A DNA stretch of 64,000 nt from Paenibacillus_E allorhizoplanae (GTDB taxonomy: Bacteria; Bacillota; Bacilli; Paenibacillales; NBRC-103111). Both the position numbers and the translations under genes were made by a program. Below are positions 1 through 8,498 of the stretch, one piece after another. Positions within the stretch are counted from its first letter, which is position 1. Each line of letters starts with the position of its first letter. The DNA is taken from positions 1 to 64,000 of the forward strand of contig NZ_CAKMMW010000025.1 in NCBI RefSeq assembly GCF_927798215.1, read 5' to 3'. The notes beneath the pieces were generated by a model that saw only the letters and a list, made by a program, of their open reading frames with translations, made no database searches and was not told the DNA's origin.

Positions 1-72
1 CACCAACCCACCAACCCACCAACCACCAACCACCAACGCATCAACACACCAACCACCAACCCACCAACCCAG
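1..72. repeat. CCAACC-type short tandem repeat
   Basis: The left edge is almost entirely made of degenerate copies of CCAACCCA and ACCAACC. No reading frame with a ribosome binding site covers it. The repeat may continue to the left of the window. Its role is unknown; slippage-prone intergenic repeats of this kind are the simplest reading. Confidence 0.75.
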
Positions 73-110
73 CTCCCCACCAACAACAAACTGTCCCCCA
101 ACCGCTCCTC

Positions 111-292
111 ATTGGATAAATCCAATAGAACGCACTGAAAAGTAGCCAGAATTTGTGTTTGATTGGAGGAATCCATTCAAATCCCTCAAAATACTACTTT
201 TTCTGCCCAAATTGAGCTCATCTACTGGATAAATCCAATGTATAGGGCATGGTAAGCACTCTATTTGTGGGTTTTCACTGTATTTATCCAGT
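111..292. repeat. three copies of a GGATAAATCC-type inverted repeat
   Basis: The motif ATTGGATAAATCCAAT (111-126) is a 7-2-7 inverted repeat. A near copy lies at 224-239 and a third, partial copy in opposite orientation at 281-292. The intervening DNA shows no gene. These look like a dispersed intergenic repeat family rather than an operator, because copies lie far from any start codon, but only a genome search could tell. The whole 1-396 stretch otherwise holds nothing I can name. Confidence 0.5.
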
Positions 293-396
293 GGTGTAAT
301 TACAATGACGGACGTGCTGCCCCCCCACCCGAATACGCCTCCGCAAATCAGGGAACACTAGCACGTACATATCCTACGTGTGAGAGGTGGTTTCCT

Positions 397-621
397 ATGC
401 TTTTATACCAATTAACGCAATGGTTCGAAGAACGCAGTACGCTACAACAAGCGCTGCAACGTGAACCGGTGGAATCGGCCGGCGAAATCAGTCAGAGAAT
501 CCAAGAAGTCGAGCAGCAGCTTTACTCCCACGCCGAACGCTGGAAAAACGCCATCGAAGAAGCCTCTTACCTGCAATTCCCCTATGAAGTCCCCCATCTG
601 GACGACGACATGGTTCTTTAA
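397..621 (+). CDS. hypothetical protein, 74 aa, helical
   Basis: The start ATG at 397 is chosen because AGAGGTGG lies six bases upstream; the longer open frame from 265 has no ribosome binding site and a proline-rich unlikely beginning. The product is rich in Glu and Gln and should be mostly alpha-helical, with heptad-like spacing between residues 10 and 50, so a short coiled coil is possible. There is no signal peptide or membrane segment. I do not recognise the family. It ends about 110 bases before the radical SAM gene and may be a separate unit, since a promoter candidate lies between them. Confidence 0.6.
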   Translation: MLLYQLTQWFEERSTLQQALQREPVESAGEISQRIQEVEQQLYSHAERWKNAIEEASYLQFPYEVPHLDDDMVL

Positions 622-660
622 TGTTTTTTGTTTTACTGTCCCGTATGGGAGGGCTTACCT

Positions 661-688
661 TTGTATTTCCGCGGTTTTCGTGTAGAAT
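661..688 (+). promoter_or_regulatory. candidate SigA promoter for the radical SAM gene
   Basis: TTGTAT (661-666) and TAGAAT (683-688) are separated by 16 bases and lie about 45 bases upstream of the ATG at 731. Confidence 0.45.
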
Positions 689-730
689 TAGAAGGCACGA
701 TAACCCAGAATAGAACGAGGTTTTTTTCAT

Positions 731-2494
731 ATGAAAGTACTTGTATCCACACTGAACGCCAAATTCATTCATACATCCTTGGCTTTGCGCTATCTGAAAG
801 CGTTCTGCGAGAAGGATTTTGATGTTGAGATATCTGAATATACGATTAAAGATCCCGTCATGAATGTCGTCTCCGACATTTATCAGAAGGCACCGGATGT
901 ACTGGGCTTCTCCTGTTATATATGGAACATCGAAGAGACAATTCACATTATCAAAATGATCAAAAAAATCAGACCCGAAATCCTCATCGTCCTTGGCGGA
1001 CCCGAGGTTTCTTACGACACAGACTACTGGATGGAGCGCATTCCCGAGGTTGATTTCATCGTCATGGGCGAAGGGGAAGAGACATTCCACCAACTGCTGA
1101 CCGAGATCTCAACAACCCGCAAATACCACTTCGTCTATGGCGTTGCCTACCGCAAGGAGCAAGAAGTGATCCTTATGCCGGGCAGACCAAAGCTGAAGCT
1201 GGATGATATCCCGTCCCCGCATCGTTTCAAGGAGGATCTTCCGAGCCTAGCGAACCGTGTTGTCTACTTCGAGACGAGCCGCGGTTGCCCGTTCTCCTGC
1301 CAGTTCTGCCTATCGAGTATCGAGGTGGGGGTGCGGTATTTTGACATGGAGCGAACCAAGGCGGATCTGCTGTACCTCATCGACTCTGGCGCAAAGCTGA
1401 TCAAATTCGTGGATCGTACGTTTAATATTAAACGGGACTACGCAATGGAAATCTTTGAATTCCTTATCCAAAATCACCGTGGAACCGTGTTCCAATTCGA
1501 GATTACGGCGGACATTATGCGACCGGAAGTGCTTGATTATCTGGCTGAAAATGCCCCTCCAGGTACGTTCCGTTTCGAGATCGGTGTGCAATCGACGAAT
1601 GACACGACGAATGACCTCGTGCAGCGAAGACAGAACTTCTTCAAGCTGAGTCGCACCGTGTCTAAGGTGAAAAACAGCCTCAAAATCGATCAGCATCTCG
1701 ATCTAATTGCGGGGCTTCCGGAAGAGGATTATAACTCGTTCCGTAAGACGTTTAACGATGTTTTCGAGCTAGGTCCGGAAGAATTGCAACTTGGCTTTCT
1801 CAAAATGCTGCGCGGCACAGGCATGCGTAACGATGCTCATAAATATGGCTATATTTATATGGATCACGCGCCTTATGAGATTCTCGGCAACGACATCCTT
1901 CCATTCACCGACTTGATTCGCATCAAGCGCGTGGAAGATGTGCTTGAGAAATATTGGAACGCTCACCGCATGGATCACACGGTGAAGCACTTAATCGCCA
2001 ACGAATTCGCATCGGCGTTCGATTTCTTTCAAGAGTTCGGCGACTTCTGGGAAGGCCGCGGCTGGCAGAAGATCGGGCATCAGCTTGAGGATCTGTTCAC
2101 TCGCTTACGCGAGTTCCTGCTGCATCGCGGCACGTCAAAGATGCATATCATCGAAGGCTTGATGAAGCTCGATTACTTCCTCGGCCACAAATATAAGCCG
2201 CGTAAAATCTGGTGGGACTTCACCTTGGAGAAGTCCGAACAGAATGCGTACCTCAAGCTGATTGCGGAGCAGCCTGAGCTCGTCAGCGGAGACTTCCAGA
2301 GCCTCCGCATCAATGAGAAAGATCTCCACAAGCATGCTATGCTTGAGGTGTTACCGTTCGCTTTGCAGACGTATCTGCAAAGTGGCCATATCGACGAAAG
2401 CAGCAAGGAGCTGCTTGTCGTGCACTTCCCGCCGGACGCGCAGAAGCCGGCGTCCTACTACACGATGCCGCTGCAGCAGCTGGCAACGATTTAA
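731..2494 (+). CDS. B12-binding domain radical SAM protein (DUF4080 type)
   Basis: The 587-residue protein has an N-terminal Rossmann-like B12-binding domain (about 1-140, with the GGPEVS stretch near residue 95) and a radical SAM core. The three cluster-binding cysteines are C186, C190 and C193 in GCPFSCQFC, the CX3CX2C pattern that holds the 4Fe-4S cluster and activates S-adenosylmethionine. The C-terminal region after about residue 400 corresponds to the DUF4080 extension of this family. Members of the class usually do methylations or rearrangements on unreactive carbon; the substrate of this subfamily is not known. The weak AACGAGG site sits ten bases before the ATG. It is followed by its own terminator and looks monocistronic. 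Confidence 0.85.
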   Translation: MKVLVSTLNAKFIHTSLALRYLKAFCEKDFDVEISEYTIKDPVMNVVSDIYQKAPDVLGFSCYIWNIEETIHIIKMIKKIRPEILIVLGGPEVSYDTDYWMERIPEVDFIVMGEGEETFHQLLTEISTTRKYHFVYGVAYRKEQEVILMPGRPKLKLDDIPSPHRFKEDLPSLANRVVYFETSRGCPFSCQFCLSSIEVGVRYFDMERTKADLLYLIDSGAKLIKFVDRTFNIKRDYAMEIFEFLIQNHRGTVFQFEITADIMRPEVLDYLAENAPPGTFRFEIGVQSTNDTTNDLVQRRQNFFKLSRTVSKVKNSLKIDQHLDLIAGLPEEDYNSFRKTFNDVFELGPEELQLGFLKMLRGTGMRNDAHKYGYIYMDHAPYEILGNDILPFTDLIRIKRVEDVLEKYWNAHRMDHTVKHLIANEFASAFDFFQEFGDFWEGRGWQKIGHQLEDLFTRLREFLLHRGTSKMHIIEGLMKLDYFLGHKYKPRKIWWDFTLEKSEQNAYLKLIAEQPELVSGDFQSLRINEKDLHKHAMLEVLPFALQTYLQSGHIDESSKELLVVHFPPDAQKPASYYTMPLQQLATI

Positions 2495-2500
2495 CCCCCA

Positions 2501-2537
2501 AATCCCCTTCACGCCTAGCGTGAGGGGGATTTTTTTC
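2501..2537 (+). terminator. Rho-independent terminator
   Basis: AATCCCCTTCACGC and GCGTGAGGGGGATT form a long stem followed by a run of seven T, directly after the radical SAM gene. Confidence 0.9.
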
Positions 2538-2616
2538 GCATAAAACGATTGAACACGCGCCCATATGGGTAATCTAGGGTAGTTAAAGCAGTTTGAGACT
2601 GAGAGGAGAGCTAACT

Positions 2617-3042
2617 ATGATCGAAACGAAAAAAACACAACTCGAAGAGCAAATCATTCAAGTGCTGGACGCTAATCAGGTGTGCTCCTTTGCGACGATT
2701 GACGGTAACAAGCCGAAGGTGCGTTATATGGCTTTGTTTCATGATGGGCTGGAGATTTATTTAACGACAAGTAAGAAGACAGATAAAGTTGAGGAACTCC
2801 AAGAAAATCCCCACGTGCATATTCTAGTAGGATATGACGGCAAGTCTACGCCGAACATTTTGCAAATCCAAGCTACGGCAAAGATCTCTTCGGACAATGC
2901 AATTCGGGAGAAGCTATGGACCGATGAAATGAAAGAATGGTTTGACGGGCCGCACGATCCTAACTATGTGGTGATGGACATTTCACCGTCGTATATTGAA
3001 TATTCGAGTAAGGGCTCTGAACCCCAAATTTGGAAGAAATAA
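2617..3042 (+). CDS. pyridoxamine 5'-phosphate oxidase-family protein (general stress protein type)
   Basis: The 141-residue product has the split-barrel flavin-binding fold of the PNPOx-like family: FATIDGNKPKVRYM near residues 23-36 and the LTTSKKTDKVEEL stretch near 48-60 are typical of general stress protein 26-like proteins. Such proteins bind FMN, FAD or F420-like cofactors and are mostly of unknown substrate. The ATG at 2617 is preferred over an upstream ATG at 2593 because GAGAGGAGAG ends six bases before it. It is monocistronic between two terminator or promoter regions. Confidence 0.8.
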   Translation: MIETKKTQLEEQIIQVLDANQVCSFATIDGNKPKVRYMALFHDGLEIYLTTSKKTDKVEELQENPHVHILVGYDGKSTPNILQIQATAKISSDNAIREKLWTDEMKEWFDGPHDPNYVVMDISPSYIEYSSKGSEPQIWKK

Positions 3043-3083
3043 CGACACCTCGTAGCCTACTGAACATTTCCCTAAAAAATCCA

Positions 3084-3111
3084 TTGACCACAGGCAAGGT
3101 TCAGTGATAAG
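3084..3111 (+). promoter_or_regulatory. candidate SigA promoter of the IMP dehydrogenase gene
   Basis: TTGACC (3084-3089) and GATAAG (3106-3111) are 16 bases apart, about 85 bases upstream of the GTG start. Confidence 0.4.
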
Positions 3112-3130
3112 ATTATAAAAATTTACCTAT

Positions 3131-3182
3131 GGATCAATCAAAGGCGAGACTTTGAGCTGCGCTCAAAGATCCCTATTTTAGG
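3131..3182 (+). promoter_or_regulatory. structured leader of the IMP dehydrogenase mRNA
   Basis: CTTTGAGC-TGC-GCTCAAAG (3150-3168) is a perfect hairpin, closed further out by GGATC (3131-3135) with GATCC (3168-3172). No T-run follows, so it is not a terminator. CCTATTTTAGG (3172-3182) is a second small stem that includes part of the ribosome binding site. I do not recognise a known purine riboswitch here. Confidence 0.4.
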
Positions 3183-3195
3183 AGGAAATTGTAAA

Positions 3196-4698
3196 GTGGC
3201 TACGTATTATATGGAACCATCGCGTACGTTTAGTGAGTTTCTGTTGATTCCTAATCTAACGACGAAGGCTTGCACACCTGCAAATGTAAAGTTGAAGACA
3301 CCTTTAGTCAAATTTAATAAGGGTGAGGAACCAGCAATCTCACTGAATATCCCGTTTTCCTCCGCTGTCATGCAAGCCGTATCCGATGATGGAATGGCTA
3401 TTGCACTGGCGCGTAGTGGCGGGATTTCGTTTATTTTCGGCTCTCAGTCGATTGAAGAGCAAGCACAGATGGTGCGTAAGGTAAAAGGGTACAAGGCTGG
3501 TTTCGTTGTAAGCCGCTCTAACCTGAAACCTGAGCAGTCACTTAGTGATGTGCTAGCTTTGAAAGAAGAGACAGGACACTCAACCGTTGCGATCACTGAT
3601 GATGGCACAGCGAACGGAAAATTGCTGGGGATCGTAACAGGCCGTGACTACCGCAAGAGCCGCGATCCGTTAGATCGTGCAATTTCGGAGTTCATGACAC
3701 CTTTTGAGAAATTAATTTATGGTAAATCCGGTATTTCGCTCTCGGAAGCTAACAACCTAATCTGGGATCATAAGCTGAACTGCTTGCCGATTGTGGATGA
3801 CAACGGGAATCTAGATACGCTTGTTTTCCGCAAAGATTATGATGAGCACAAAGAGAACCCGATGGAACTACTTGATAAGAATAAGAGTTACATTGTCGGC
3901 GCTGGGATCAACACGAAGGATTATACGGAGAGAGTTCCTGCGCTTGTTGAAGCGGGCGTAGACATTCTCGTAATCGATTCCTCTGACGGTTACAGCGAAT
4001 GGCAGCATGAGACTGTGCAGTATGTGAAACAGAATTTTGATGTGAAAATTGGTGCGGGTAACGTTGTTGATCGCGAAGGTTTCCGCTACCTGGTTGAGTC
4101 AGGTGCTGACTTTATTAAAGTAGGGATCGGCGGCGGTTCCATCTGTATTACGCGAGAACAAAAGGGTATTGGCCGCGGCCAAGCTTCCTCTGTGATGGAG
4201 GTTGTTGAAGCGAGAGATGAGTACTTTAGAGAAACGGGTACGTATATTCCGATTTGCTCCGATGGTGGTATCGTACACGACTACCACGTAACCCTTGCTT
4301 TGGCGATGGGTGCTGACTTCGTTATGTTGGGCAGATATTTTGCACGTTTCGATGAGAGCCCAACTAGAAAACTTAAAGTGGGTAACAACTTCGTGAAAGA
4401 GTACTGGGGCGAAGGCTCCAATCGTGCCCGTAACTGGCAGCGTTATGACACTGGTGGCAAGAGTAAGCTCTTGTTCGAAGAAGGTGTGGATTCCTACGTT
4501 CCTTATGCGGGAAGTCTGCAAGAAAACTTGGACAAGACGCTAGGTAAAATTAAATCTACCATGTGCAACTGTGGTTCCTTGACGCTGGACGAGCTCAAAG
4601 CAAATGCGAGAATTGCTCTCGTATCCGCAACAAGCCTAGTTGAGGGCGGAGCACATGACGTAATCCTTAAAGAAAGCAGCCTTTCGGAAGAAGGTTAG
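3196..4698 (+). CDS. guaB: IMP dehydrogenase, divergent type
   Basis: IMP dehydrogenase makes XMP from IMP with NAD, the committed step to GTP. The 500-residue protein keeps the family layout: barrel halves around a CBS-domain pair at about residues 100-225, the DSSDGYSEWQ nucleotide-site strand, GAGNVV, and a catalytic loop GIGGGSICITRE with the nucleophile C317. A conserved RY pair occurs in the flap (NWQRYDTGG). The loop and the flap differ from the textbook GIGPGSICTTR form, so this belongs to a divergent branch also found in anaerobic Firmicutes. The start is GTG at 3196, with AGGAGGAAATT seven or more bases upstream. A bidirectional-looking terminator separates it from manA. Confidence 0.9.
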   Translation: MATYYMEPSRTFSEFLLIPNLTTKACTPANVKLKTPLVKFNKGEEPAISLNIPFSSAVMQAVSDDGMAIALARSGGISFIFGSQSIEEQAQMVRKVKGYKAGFVVSRSNLKPEQSLSDVLALKEETGHSTVAITDDGTANGKLLGIVTGRDYRKSRDPLDRAISEFMTPFEKLIYGKSGISLSEANNLIWDHKLNCLPIVDDNGNLDTLVFRKDYDEHKENPMELLDKNKSYIVGAGINTKDYTERVPALVEAGVDILVIDSSDGYSEWQHETVQYVKQNFDVKIGAGNVVDREGFRYLVESGADFIKVGIGGGSICITREQKGIGRGQASSVMEVVEARDEYFRETGTYIPICSDGGIVHDYHVTLALAMGADFVMLGRYFARFDESPTRKLKVGNNFVKEYWGEGSNRARNWQRYDTGGKSKLLFEEGVDSYVPYAGSLQENLDKTLGKIKSTMCNCGSLTLDELKANARIALVSATSLVEGGAHDVILKESSLSEEG

Positions 4699-4710
4699 CA
4701 TAAATATAAA

Positions 4711-4760
4711 AGCTCTCTGACAGTGCCCGTCAATCGCGGCTATCAGAGAGCTTTTTTTTA
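4711..4760. terminator. terminator between guaB and manA
   Basis: AGCTCTCTGA (4711-4720) pairs with TCAGAGAGCT (4743-4752), followed by eight T on the plus strand. An A-rich stretch precedes the stem, so it can also stop minus-strand transcription leaving manA. Confidence 0.85.
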
Positions 4761-4781
4761 TTTTTAGATAACGAATATCTA

Positions 4782-5747
4782 CTAAGGCAAATAACTGCGA
4801 ATCACTGTCATGTTGCCCTCAAGTGAGTAGCTGCCCAGATCAGCTGGAAGCAAGAAACAGTCACCTGGCTTGGTCGCGATTTGACCGTCTGCCCATTGCA
4901 GCGTCCCATTGCCGTCTGCAATCACAAGGATCACGAAGCTATCTGGTGTTGTCGTGAGTTCCCATTGCGGTCCTACAAGGCCTTTTTCCACGGTGAAAAA
5001 AGGAGAGGACGCGAGTGTCAGCCAAGTACCAGCTTCCGCTAAATCTGTCTTCATACGCGTGGAGCCTGATCCTTCATACGCGATGACATTGAGGGAATCC
5101 TCGATGTGAAGCTCACGCATTTTACCATCTAAGCCTGGACGGTTGTAATCATACAACCGGTACGTTGTATCCGAATTTTGTTGAATTTCGGCTACTAGTA
5201 CACCCGCGCCAAGCGCGTGAACCGTTCCAGCTGGTATGTAGAAGGAATCTCCAGCTTCAACAGGTACTTCTTGCAAACAATCCATAATGCGGTTCTCCGC
5301 AATCGCTTCTGCAAGGCTTTCCCGTGTTACGCCGTCTTTCATGCCATATATAATTTTAGCGCCTGGCTTAGCATCGAGAATATACCACATTTCTGTTTTG
5401 CCAAGTTCACCAGCCGCGAGGTTCTCGTAGTGATCATTGGGATGAACCTGAACAGATAGATCGTCTTCACAATCTAGCAATTTAATTAATAGTGGAAAAC
5501 GGCCATTTTTTTCGGAAAAACCTTTGGTCCCGAATAATGTTTTACCGTACTTTTCACGAATTTCGTCTAGACCTAAGCCAGCTAATTCGCCGTTGATGAC
5601 TTTCGTTGTTCCGTTCGGGTGATCGCCGATCATCCAGCCTTCGCCAATGGCGCCTTCCGGCAGCTTAAAGCCGAATCGTTCGAGCGCTCTGCCTCCCCAA
5701 ACACGTTCTTTCATTTCAGGTTGAAATTGTAGCGGGTATGATTTCAA
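4782..5747 (-). CDS. manA: mannose-6-phosphate isomerase, class I
   Basis: The 321-residue enzyme interconverts mannose-6-phosphate and fructose-6-phosphate and is a zinc-dependent cupin. Metal-binding residues are visible in QVHPND (about 100-105), in the following GKTEMWY stretch, and in AGTVHALG (about 175-182). The length matches the short Bacillus-type ManA. The start is TTG at 5747, with AGGG eight bases upstream; no ATG occurs earlier in frame. It lies 72 bases after ytqB on the same strand, so it may be the last gene of a ytqA-ytqB-manA transcript. In the cell it would feed GDP-mannose or mannose use. Confidence 0.9.
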   Translation of the reverse strand: MKSYPLQFQPEMKERVWGGRALERFGFKLPEGAIGEGWMIGDHPNGTTKVINGELAGLGLDEIREKYGKTLFGTKGFSEKNGRFPLLIKLLDCEDDLSVQVHPNDHYENLAAGELGKTEMWYILDAKPGAKIIYGMKDGVTRESLAEAIAENRIMDCLQEVPVEAGDSFYIPAGTVHALGAGVLVAEIQQNSDTTYRLYDYNRPGLDGKMRELHIEDSLNVIAYEGSGSTRMKTDLAEAGTWLTLASSPFFTVEKGLVGPQWELTTTPDSFVILVIADGNGTLQWADGQIATKPGDCFLLPADLGSYSLEGNMTVIRSYLP

Positions 5748-5819
5748 AACAATCCCTACTTTCCCCTAGTCTATTCTATCATTCTGTCATTTATACCACT
5801 CTAGCATTATATCATGTGA

Positions 5820-6392
5820 CTATCTTTTTTCTAGAGCCAAGAGATACGGCGCGGAGGCGCTGCGATTGGCAAATTGATACCGCAGCACCTGAAACGCTGC
5901 GAGCGGCAAGCACTCCGCCCAGCGCTCAACCGCTGCGGCTTCTTCAGACCCGCCATCGTGGCCGCTGTACAGCACGATGGTCACGATTCCGCCTTTGCGC
6001 AGCAGGCGGAGGGCAGCTTCAAGAGCAGGAATCGTCGATGCCTGCTCCGTGATGATGGCTGTATCGGCTCCTGGCAGATAGCCGAGATTGAAAGTGACCG
6101 CGGCGACCTTGCCGTGGCGGTCTTGCGGCACTGCCGCTTCCATGAGCGCATGGCTGCATAGGCTCATGTGCACTTGGGCGTCTGGCAGCTCTTTCGCCAG
6201 ACGCTGCTGCGTTTGATCCAGCGCAGCCTGCTGGATATCGAAGCCGTAGACGCTTCCCCGAGCGCCGACGAGCTTAGCCATAAACAAGGCGTCTACGCCA
6301 GTGCCAAGCGTGGCATCAATAACAGTATCACCAGGCCCGACGCGCTGCCCGATTAGCTGGTGTACATAACTTAGAACTGAAACAAATCCCAT
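5820..6392 (-). CDS. ytqB: SAM-dependent methyltransferase, YtqB/MnmM family
   Basis: The 190-residue protein has a class I methyltransferase fold: motif I DATLGTGVDALF (about 26-37), the acidic motif II FDIQQA (about 55-60) and NLGYLPG (about 101-107), which corresponds to the NxGYLPG-type motif of the YtqB family (Pfam rRNA methylase). In Bacillus subtilis YtqB has been reported as the tRNA mnm5s2U34 methyltransferase MnmM; the same role is inferred here. GGAGG lies ten bases before the ATG. The gene has a clearly higher GC content than its neighbours between 5.85 and 6.3 kb. It follows ytqA by 172 bases. Confidence 0.85.
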   Translation of the reverse strand: MGFVSVLSYVHQLIGQRVGPGDTVIDATLGTGVDALFMAKLVGARGSVYGFDIQQAALDQTQQRLAKELPDAQVHMSLCSHALMEAAVPQDRHGKVAAVTFNLGYLPGADTAIITEQASTIPALEAALRLLRKGGIVTIVLYSGHDGGSEEAAAVERWAECLPLAAFQVLRYQFANRSASAPYLLALEKR

Positions 6393-6564
6393 GTGTTGAG
6401 AGCCTCCAATGATTGCTTGCTAACGCATTTCTCGACAATTTCCCAGGAAATAAGGAACGAGAGACGCTAATTGTACAAAATTCACTTAAGCGCCAAGTTG
6501 CGAAACATGGTTCTTCTATTCGGTTTCACAATCAATAAGATTCTCAAGCTGGTTTCACGCATGG

Positions 6565-7545
6565 CTAGCGGGCAGTAACGCCTTCAGCACTTTCTTTTCC
6601 CGCCCAATACTTTCCTTGCCATGTATTCCGCTCCGTGAGCAATTTATCAAAAGCGTTCAACACTTCCCACTTCTTAAGACTCCACATCGGTCCAATTAGT
6701 AGATCCCGCGGGGCATCTCCCGTGAGTCGATGAACGATCATCTCTGGCGGCAATATCTCCAATGTATCCACGATCAGCTTCACATACTCATCTTTCTCCA
6801 AGAATTGTAACAAACCAGCTTCGTATTGTTTCACCATTGGTGTTTTGCGCATGAGATGAAGCAAATGAATCTTGATGCCCTGCACATCCATCTGAGCGAC
6901 AGCTTTCCCTGTATCCAGCATCATCTCATGGGTTTCTCCAGGTAAGCCATAAATAATGTGCGCACACACGCGAATATTATGTTTGCGCAATTTAGCTACA
7001 GCATCCAGATAACATTGCGTATCATGGGCACGATTGATGAGCACCGAAGTGGATTCATGGACGGTTTGTAGACCCATTTCTACCCATAAATAAGTGCGCT
7101 GATTCAATTCAGCTAGATATTCAATGACATCATCTGGCAAGCAATCTGGCCGCGTGGCGATAGACAAGCCGACAACACCAGGCTGCTTCAAAATCTCTTC
7201 ATAATACTCCCGCAACTCCTCAACCGGCGCGTAAGTATTCGTATAGGCTTGGAAATAGCCGATATAGTTGGCCTCGGGCCATTTTTGATGCTGAAGATCG
7301 CGGATCTTATTAAATTGTGTGACAAGATCGTCGCGGCGACTTCCAGCGAAATCTCCTGATCCACGTGCACTGCAGAAGGTGCATCCGCCTGTTGCAATTT
7401 TGCCATCGCGGTTCGGGCAGGTGAAGCCAGCATCAAGCATGACTTTGAAAACTTTCCCTCCAAACGCATCGCGCATTTCATAATTCCATGTATGGAAACG
7501 TTTATCGCCCCAAAGCTGAGGTGATTCCTGGATCATTGTAGACAT
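6565..7545 (-). CDS. ytqA: TIGR01212-family radical SAM protein, YtqA type
   Basis: The product has the unusual radical SAM cysteine arrangement of this family, CPNRDG followed by GGCTFC (about residues 43-58 from the chosen start). The rest, including LPGETHEMM and HLLHLMRKTP, matches the YhcC/YtqA group. YtqA has been linked with YtqB to an alternative route for the aminomethyl group of tRNA wobble uridine in Gram-positives that lack MnmC; I take this from memory and it is inference for this organism. ATG 7545 is preferred over 7587 because AAAGGA lies ten bases upstream. Adjacency with ytqB is conserved in Bacillus. Confidence 0.85.
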   Translation of the reverse strand: MSTMIQESPQLWGDKRFHTWNYEMRDAFGGKVFKVMLDAGFTCPNRDGKIATGGCTFCSARGSGDFAGSRRDDLVTQFNKIRDLQHQKWPEANYIGYFQAYTNTYAPVEELREYYEEILKQPGVVGLSIATRPDCLPDDVIEYLAELNQRTYLWVEMGLQTVHESTSVLINRAHDTQCYLDAVAKLRKHNIRVCAHIIYGLPGETHEMMLDTGKAVAQMDVQGIKIHLLHLMRKTPMVKQYEAGLLQFLEKDEYVKLIVDTLEILPPEMIVHRLTGDAPRDLLIGPMWSLKKWEVLNAFDKLLTERNTWQGKYWAGKESAEGVTAR

Positions 7546-7708
7546 AGGACATGTATCCTTTCTTTCTGTTGCTTCGCTTTCTTCCAACCTATATTGTAGC
7601 GAAATTTACGCATGAAAGCGACCCCTGCCTTTCCAACAAGTTCCCCGATAAAACCCCTCAACTACGAGCATGATAACTTTGCACCACAATTACGAGCTGA
7701 GAGGGGAA

Positions 7709-8350
7709 ATGGACTACATGAAAAAGTTTCGTACGATAACTTTGGCAGTAGCATTGACAACAGCTTTAACTATGGGGGCAGCAGGTGTTCAGGCAACTCA
7801 TATGGATACTGGAAATGCGGTCGGAACGGGATCACCAATTGGGACATTGGGAACTGGAGCAACGGGGACTACGACATCAACGGGCTATACAGGAAGTAAC
7901 TACGATGCCACTTCACCCGGAATGGGGCTTGGGACAGGCGTCAGTAATTTTAGCGGAAATGGAACGAACGGCGTCTACAATGGGAATCTAACGACCCCAA
8001 ACACGTATTCTGGCTATGGAACAGCTGGGAGAGGCACTGGTGTTATGGACCATATGAATGGATATGGAACGAATCCAGTTGAAAAAGGGGCTAACGCGGT
8101 TGAGAGAGGTGTCGAACGCGGTGCCAATGCGGTTGAGCGGGGTGTCGATCGCAGCGCAAACATGGTTAATAGAATGAGTACGAAAAGCATTGCAACAACA
8201 CCACCAAGCACTTATGGTACTTCTTATCGTGCTTATTCCACGACAAATACGGATAGAGGCATGAATTGGGGTTGGTTAGGTCTAGTAGGTTTATTGGGCC
8301 TAGCTGGTCTACGAAGCAATAATAGAAGAAAAGACGAAAGCTATAAATAA
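7709..8350 (+). CDS. secreted WGxxGxxG-type surface protein
   Basis: The product of about 213 residues starts with a Sec signal peptide (MKKFRTITLAVA... ending near VQA), continues as a Gly/Thr/Asn-rich low-complexity region, and contains three copies of an 11-residue unit (EKGANAVERGV, ERGANAVERGV, then a diverged copy). It ends in NWGWLGLVGLLGLAGL followed by a basic tail, the WGxxGxxG C-terminal signal found in Paenibacillus and other Firmicutes. This suggests an exported protein held by a C-terminal membrane segment. The start may be ATG 7709 or ATG 7718: GAGAGG is rather close to the first and rather far from the second. Confidence 0.8.
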   Translation: MDYMKKFRTITLAVALTTALTMGAAGVQATHMDTGNAVGTGSPIGTLGTGATGTTTSTGYTGSNYDATSPGMGLGTGVSNFSGNGTNGVYNGNLTTPNTYSGYGTAGRGTGVMDHMNGYGTNPVEKGANAVERGVERGANAVERGVDRSANMVNRMSTKSIATTPPSTYGTSYRAYSTTNTDRGMNWGWLGLVGLLGLAGLRSNNRRKDESYK

Positions 8351-8369
8351 ACATCTTCTAAGAGCGAAG

Positions 8370-8399
8370 CACCTTCCATTCCGGAAGGTGTTTTCTTTC
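8370..8399 (+). terminator. Rho-independent terminator
   Basis: CACCTTCC and GGAAGGTG form the stem, followed by TTTTCTTTC. Confidence 0.85.
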
Positions 8400-8429
8400 A
8401 TTCTTCCATTTATCTACTAGAGGAAAGTT

Positions 8430-8458
8430 TTGATTTTTTTTATAGAATCGTCTATGAT
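8430..8458 (+). promoter_or_regulatory. candidate SigA promoter of trmB
   Basis: TTGATT (8430-8435) and TATGAT (8453-8458) are exactly 17 bases apart, about 40 bases before the trmB start. Confidence 0.55.
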
Positions 8459-8498
8459 TTGTATTCGAAAGCATGTACGTGTAGGAGGCAAATGAAGA

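Noticed and set aside
488..1093. 201-codon minus-strand open frame opposite the radical SAM gene
   Set aside because: It is a shadow of two plus-strand genes, has no ribosome site, and its residues show no domain pattern.
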